This document shows positions 60,309-64,000 of a stretch of DNA of 64,000 nt, piece after piece (position 1 is the first letter of the stretch; each line of letters opens with the position of its first letter). The notes under the pieces are model-generated. The model saw only the letters and a program-made list of their open reading frames with translations. It searched no databases and was not told where the DNA came from. Source of the stretch: Arthrobacter sp. AZCC_0090 (GTDB lineage Bacteria; Actinomycetota; Actinomycetes; Actinomycetales; Micrococcaceae); assembly GCF_014207375.1 (NCBI RefSeq), contig NZ_JACHEE010000001.1, positions 1 to 64,000 of the forward strand. Direction: 5' to 3'. A program made the position numbers and the translations under genes.

Positions 60309-60440
60309 ACAACCGTCCCTCCACTGTCCTGATCGTCGGCGCCATAGGCAGCATCGGCCGCCATGCCGTGGCAGAGGCGTTAAGCCAGGGTTAGCCCGTG
60401 CGCTCGTGCGCGACCAGGCTCGCGACGCCCGCCTCCTTCC
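60305..60440 (+). pseudogene. 5' stub of an SDR/NmrA-like NAD(P)-binding protein
   Basis: ATG overlaps the XRE stop (ATGA). MNNRPSTVLIVGAIGSIGRH followed by AVAEALSQG is a clean Rossmann start, but TAG ends it at 60392. In the next frame ALVRDQARDARLLPRE resembles the normal continuation (ALVRDPAKA...), after which similarity is lost. Confidence 0.7.
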
Positions 60441-60611
60441 GAGGGAGTCGAGGGGCCCATTTGTCCCCTGACGTGCGGACAAGAATTCCAAAACGGTCGA
60501 CCCGAGCGCGGCATTGTTGCCGAAGTGATTCAAGAGCACCTCGACCTCTTAATCCGCCCGTCTACTGGAATCGCTCGGACTGACCAAACGATGTTGGACC
60601 TCGTCGGGTAG

Positions 60612-60670
60612 TTGACATGAAAAACCGTTTTAGCTAATGTGACTTGCACAACAAAGTGAAAAAACGTTTT
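60612..60670 (+). promoter_or_regulatory. Promoter with two LacI-type operators
   Basis: TTGACA (60612-60617), 17-18 bp, then CTAATG/TAATGT is a good -35/-10 pair. AAAAACCGTTTT (60620-60631) sits in its spacer and AAAACGTTTT (60661-60670) just before the ribosome site. The shared AAAACGTTTT core is a LacI-family operator, so the following regulator likely represses itself. Confidence 0.7.
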
Positions 60671-60686
60671 GCAAAGGGGCAGGGCC

Positions 60687-61712
60687 GTGGGAAGAGTGGG
60701 CATCCGCGACGTAGCGAAAGCCGCACAGGTTTCAGTAACGACTGTGTCGCACGCTCTCAATGACCGGCGAGGCTCTCGCATCAGCGCCGCGACAAAGGAA
60801 CACGTTCGCGCGGTCGCCGAAGACCTTGGGTACGCGCCGAACCGGCTGGCGAGCGGGCTGCGGAACAACCGCTCCTACTTGATCGGGTTGGTCAGTGACG
60901 AGATTGCGACGACTCCTTTTGCAGGCGACATGATTCTGGGGGCCCAGGATGCCGCCTATGAGCGGGGGTGCCTGCTCATGATGCTTGACGCCGGTGGCGA
61001 CGGCGAGCTGGAAAAGCGCCAGGTCAGCACGCTGCTCCAACATCAGGTTGATGGCATCGTCTACGCGAGGATGTACCACCAGCGGATCGGGCTCCCGGTT
61101 GAACTGGCCGGCGTGCCGACCGTCCTCCTCGACGCCGTTTCAGCGGACGAGAAGGTGTCCTCGGTGATTCCGGATGAAGTGGAAGCCGCGCGACTCGCCG
61201 TACGTTCCCTGGTTGCCGCCGGGCACCGGCACATCGGGTTCATCAACAATCTCGATGACATTCCTGCCACCCACGGCCGCCTCCTGGGCTACCAAGAGGC
61301 TTTGAAAGAGAGCGGGATCGAATTTGATCCGGCACTGGTTGTCGCTGGAGTGCCCGAGACCAACGGGGGCAGGGCGGCCGCAATGGACGTCCTGTCCGGG
61401 CCTTCGAGGCCCACGGCCTTGTTTTGCTTCAATGACCAGATGGCCATGGGCGCATACCAAGCCGCAGGTTCCCTGGGCCTGGAGATCCCTCGGGATCTAT
61501 CAGTCATTGGAATTGACAATCTCGAATTAATCGCTGCAGCCCTGTGGCCTGGCCTAACAACCATGGCACTGCCTCACTATGACATGGGGCGCTGGGCCGT
61601 GAAACAGCTCCTGAACGAGATCGAAAAGCCGGACGACGTCGAACCTGTCCAGATGATGTTCGACTGCCCGCTGGTCCAGCGCGGGTCAGTCGCACCGCCA
61701 CTGCAGATCTGA
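60687..61712 (+). CDS. LacI-family transcriptional regulator
   Basis: 341 residues from GTG 60687 (AAAGGGG upstream). HTH GIRDVAKAAQVSVTTVSHAL, NDRRGSRISAATKEHV, hinge APNRLASGLRNNRS; effector core with SVIGIDNLELIAAALWPGLT near the end. It precedes and probably controls the ABC sugar genes at 61837 and 63202. AAAACGTTTT sites overlap its own promoter. Confidence 0.93.
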   Translation: MGRVGIRDVAKAAQVSVTTVSHALNDRRGSRISAATKEHVRAVAEDLGYAPNRLASGLRNNRSYLIGLVSDEIATTPFAGDMILGAQDAAYERGCLLMMLDAGGDGELEKRQVSTLLQHQVDGIVYARMYHQRIGLPVELAGVPTVLLDAVSADEKVSSVIPDEVEAARLAVRSLVAAGHRHIGFINNLDDIPATHGRLLGYQEALKESGIEFDPALVVAGVPETNGGRAAAMDVLSGPSRPTALFCFNDQMAMGAYQAAGSLGLEIPRDLSVIGIDNLELIAAALWPGLTTMALPHYDMGRWAVKQLLNEIEKPDDVEPVQMMFDCPLVQRGSVAPPLQI

Positions 61713-61836
61713 AGCAGCGGCACACGCAAGTAACCTCCCTCCGCACGAAAAGGGGAGCATGGCCGCTGCAACGGCCACGCTCCCTGGGCGGAACCAAACC
61801 ATCAACGCACGAATCCAACAGAAAGATTCACGGGTA

Positions 61837-63129
61837 ATGAACACTCATTTCAAGCGGTTCCTGACCGCAAGTCTAACCGCGGCCGCCCTTGTTGGCAGCA
61901 TGGCAGCCTGCGGCACAGGCGGTGGAAACTCAAAGGACGGGGCCAATGGCGAACTCACTCTCTGGACCCACAACGCCGGAAACCCGGACGAACTGGCATC
62001 CATCCAGTCGGTTGTAGACGCCTACAACCAGAGCCAGAGCAAGGTGAAGGTCAAGGTTCAGGCTTTCCCGCAGGACTCCTACAACGACTCTGTCGTCGCT
62101 GCTGCCTCCGCGAACAAACTGCCCTGCATCGTCGACATTGACGGACCGAACGTCCCCAACTGGGCATGGTCGAAATACCTTACCCCACTGAAACTCTCGG
62201 CAGATCTGTCCCAGAATTTGCCCAGCACCTTGGGTAAATGGAACGGCCAGACGTACTCGTTCGGATACTACGACGTCGCTTTGGCCATGCTGGCCCGCGC
62301 ATCGGACCTGAAAGCTGCCGGCATCCGTGTGGCTACCGTGGACAAGCCTTGGACCAAAGACGAATTTGAATCCGCCCTGGCTGCGCTGAAGAGGCTGGGC
62401 AAATGGGACAACCCGCTGGACCTCGGGACGTCAGGCACAGGTGAATGGCTCCCCTATGCCTACTCACCTTTCCTGCAGTCCTTCGGCGGGGACCTGATCA
62501 ACCGTAAGGACTTCCAGAGCGCAGACGGCGCGCTTAACGGTGACAAGGCAGTCGAGTGGGCAAACTGGTTCCATGGCCTCATCGCCAAGGGCTACGCCGC
62601 GCAGAAGAGCGGCAAGGATTCCACGGCAGATTTCCTGAACAACAAGAGCGCTATCGTCTACACAGGCAGCTGGGCCGCCGATAAGGCCCGTACGGCGCTG
62701 GGCGACGACCTGGTCGTCATGCCCTCAGTCGACCTGGGCAACGGACCGAAGATCGGCGGCGGATCCTGGCAGTGGGGTGTGACCACAGGCTGCAAGAACC
62801 CGGACGCAGCGATGGACTACCTCTCCTTCTCCCTCAAGCCGGAGAACATCGCCAAGGTTGCCAAGGCCACCGGCACGATTCCCGCTACCGATGCCGCCGC
62901 GGCCCTGGTACCAGGTTACGAGCCGACGGGCAAGAACCGAGTCTTCCTTGACTTCTCCAAGAAGTCTGCGGTGCTACGACCCGAAACGCCTGCCTATCCG
63001 TTCATTGCTACCGAGTTCGGCAAGGCCGCCCAAGACATCATTTCCGGTGCCGACCCGAAGCAGGTCCTTGACAAAGCCGTCAAGAACATCGATTCAAATA
63101 TCAAGTCCAACAACGGCTACAAGAGCTAG
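61837..63129 (+). CDS. ABC transporter sugar-binding lipoprotein
   Basis: 430 residues from ATG 61837; an upstream in-frame start at 61759 would bury the signal peptide. Basic start, hydrophobic segment and lipobox VGSMAAC. Family-1 binding-protein core: GELTLWTHNAGNPDELASIQ, IVDIDGPNVPNWAWSKYLTP, GSWQWGVTTGCKNPDAAMDY. Secreted and lipid-anchored; binds a sugar for the permease encoded at 63202. Confidence 0.92.
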   Translation: MNTHFKRFLTASLTAAALVGSMAACGTGGGNSKDGANGELTLWTHNAGNPDELASIQSVVDAYNQSQSKVKVKVQAFPQDSYNDSVVAAASANKLPCIVDIDGPNVPNWAWSKYLTPLKLSADLSQNLPSTLGKWNGQTYSFGYYDVALAMLARASDLKAAGIRVATVDKPWTKDEFESALAALKRLGKWDNPLDLGTSGTGEWLPYAYSPFLQSFGGDLINRKDFQSADGALNGDKAVEWANWFHGLIAKGYAAQKSGKDSTADFLNNKSAIVYTGSWAADKARTALGDDLVVMPSVDLGNGPKIGGGSWQWGVTTGCKNPDAAMDYLSFSLKPENIAKVAKATGTIPATDAAAALVPGYEPTGKNRVFLDFSKKSAVLRPETPAYPFIATEFGKAAQDIISGADPKQVLDKAVKNIDSNIKSNNGYKS

Positions 63130-63136
63130 CCAGCCT

Positions 63137-63176
63137 CCGGGGTGCCGCGTTGCTAGCTAGCAGCGCGGCACCCCGG
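63137..63176 (+). terminator. Long hairpin between binding-protein and permease genes
   Basis: CCGGGGTGCCGCG and CGCGGCACCCCGG form a perfect 13-bp stem (63137-63149/63164-63176); the loop holds a further TGCTA/TAGCA pairing. It starts 7 bp after the stop. No T-run. In such operons this would let more binding protein than permease be made, by partial termination or by protecting the upstream mRNA. Confidence 0.7.
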
Positions 63177-63201
63177 ACCGGACCACTCAGGACCACTCAC
63201 G

Positions 63202-64000
63202 ATGAACTCCTCTTCAGCTCCGGCAGCCTTGCCGGCAACCACCCCTGCCGTCCCTTCAAAGCCCTCGGCCCAGAAGCCACGCCAGCTCAGAAAATACCAT
63301 CGGCGCGAACAACGCGCCGGATGGGCCATGCTCGGCCCGGCGCTGCTCCTGTTGCTACTTTTCGTCTTCGTACCAGCAATGCTCGCCTTTGGCCTGGCCT
63401 TCACCAATGCACGTCTGATTTCACCGAACCCGCCGACATTCGCCGGATTGGATAACTTCGTCCGCCTCTTCGCAGATGAAGGGTTCTACCGGTCCCTCCT
63501 GAACGTGGCGTACTTCGCAGTCATCGTGGTGCCGCTGCAGGCCGGTGTTGCGCTGATCATGGCACTGCTGGTCAATGCAAAGGTCCGCGGAGTCAACTTC
63601 TTCCGCACCGTGTATTTCCTACCCGTAGTCACCTCCATGGTGGTCGTATCGCTCTTGTGGCTGTTCATCTACCGTCAGGACGGCCTGCTCAACGAAATCA
63701 TCACCAAGCTGACCTTCGGAGCAGTTCATGGCCCGGACTGGTTGAACAACACCGCCACGGCAATGCCGGCCATCATCCTGATGTCGGTGTGGCAGGGCGC
63801 AGGGTTCCACATGATCATCTGGCTTTCAGGGCTCCAGACCATTTCAGCCGAGCTCTACGAAGCCGCCGACATTGACGGCGTTGGCCGGTGGCAGCGGTTC
63901 CGGTACATCACCTGGCCAGGCCTGTCTTCCACCCGGAGCCTGATCCTGATCACCATCACGATCCAGGCGCTCAGCCTGTTCACACAAATCAACGTGATGA
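63202..64000 (+). CDS. ABC sugar permease, MalF type (3' end beyond the window)
   Basis: 266 codons visible from ATG 63202; no stop before the window edge. A proline-rich cytoplasmic start (PATTPAVPSKPSAQKPRQL), then the first membrane segment MLGPALLLLLLFVFVPAMLA and further segments, and the EAA loop EAADIDGVGRWQRFRYITWP near residue 218. Pairs with the binding protein upstream; the second permease should follow outside the window. Confidence 0.92.
   Translation, partial: MNSSSAPAALPATTPAVPSKPSAQKPRQLRKYHRREQRAGWAMLGPALLLLLLFVFVPAMLAFGLAFTNARLISPNPPTFAGLDNFVRLFADEGFYRSLLNVAYFAVIVVPLQAGVALIMALLVNAKVRGVNFFRTVYFLPVVTSMVVVSLLWLFIYRQDGLLNEIITKLTFGAVHGPDWLNNTATAMPAIILMSVWQGAGFHMIIWLSGLQTISAELYEAADIDGVGRWQRFRYITWPGLSSTRSLILITITIQALSLFTQINVM

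Noticed and set aside
1-64000. Prophage or complete integrative element
   Set aside because: No integrase, capsid, terminase, relaxase or replication gene was found; only tRNA-end repeats and a transposase stub suggest past mobility.

Overview
The window is high-GC DNA with actinobacterial gene style: GTG/TTG starts, GGAGG-type ribosome sites, strong GC hairpins without U-tracts, a 180-kDa-type NAD-glutamate dehydrogenase, an HspR-like MerR regulator and Micrococcaceae-like sugar operons. I infer a soil actinobacterium of the Arthrobacter/Paenarthrobacter/Pseudarthrobacter group. This is chromosome, with an accessory first half and many decayed genes. No complete tRNA, rRNA, CRISPR array, integrase or intact insertion sequence was seen.

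Region by region. (1) 1-3,060: a TetR repressor (cut by the window edge) and a three-gene detoxification-type operon (zinc-less quinone oxidoreductase, alpha/beta hydrolase, EthD-like protein), with one operator sequence in front of both transcription units. (2) 3,500-14,100: an accessory island. It holds an HTH regulator with a frameshifted AbiEii/DUF6036-type nucleotidyltransferase, an ATP-dependent DNA ligase, decayed cold-shock and RHS genes, a second oxidoreductase, a HigBA toxin-antitoxin pair, and a TOTE-type archaeo-eukaryotic primase/superfamily-2 helicase. Three copies of a structured repeat, each ending in the 3' end of a tRNA, punctuate it at about 5.1, 9.7 and 14.0 kb. (3) 14,600-17,600: a TDT/SLAC1 transporter, hotdog thioesterase and SDR operon divergent from an HxlR regulator. 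(4) 17,660-18,600: remnants of a GNAT acetyltransferase and an ABC permease. (5) 18,600-29,090: a carbohydrate or sugar-acid catabolic locus (MHS transporter, kinase, KDPG-type aldolase, two Gfo/Idh/MocA dehydrogenases, two TIM-barrel isomerases, two SDRs, a VOC protein) with a LacI regulator; five LacI-type operators lie in its two promoter regions. (6) 29,340-34,000: a frameshifted DeoR regulator, a quinone oxidoreductase, and a GH32 fructan/sucrose hydrolase behind a truncated fructokinase.

(7) 34,230-40,760: a D-threonine-aldolase-like PLP enzyme, a molybdopterin oxidase/flavin reductase/DUF6510 operon, a CapA-like protein, a phosphoribosyltransferase and several gene stubs, one from a transposase. 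(8) 41,000-48,400: a DeoR-controlled ABC sugar operon with a class II aldolase, an ADP-dependent kinase and a mannose-6-phosphate isomerase, suggesting import, isomerisation, ADP-driven phosphorylation and aldol cleavage of a hexose. (9) 48,500-55,500: NAD-glutamate dehydrogenase, a 5'-3' exonuclease and a membrane protein. (10) 55,500-57,500: a small heat-shock cluster (Hsp20, J-domain protein, HspR-like regulator). (11) 57,500-60,400: a broken and an intact aldo-keto reductase, an XRE regulator and a stub of its former partner gene. (12) 60,600-64,000: a LacI-regulated ABC sugar importer running off the window.

All functions come from motif recognition and gene context by eye; no database search was run.
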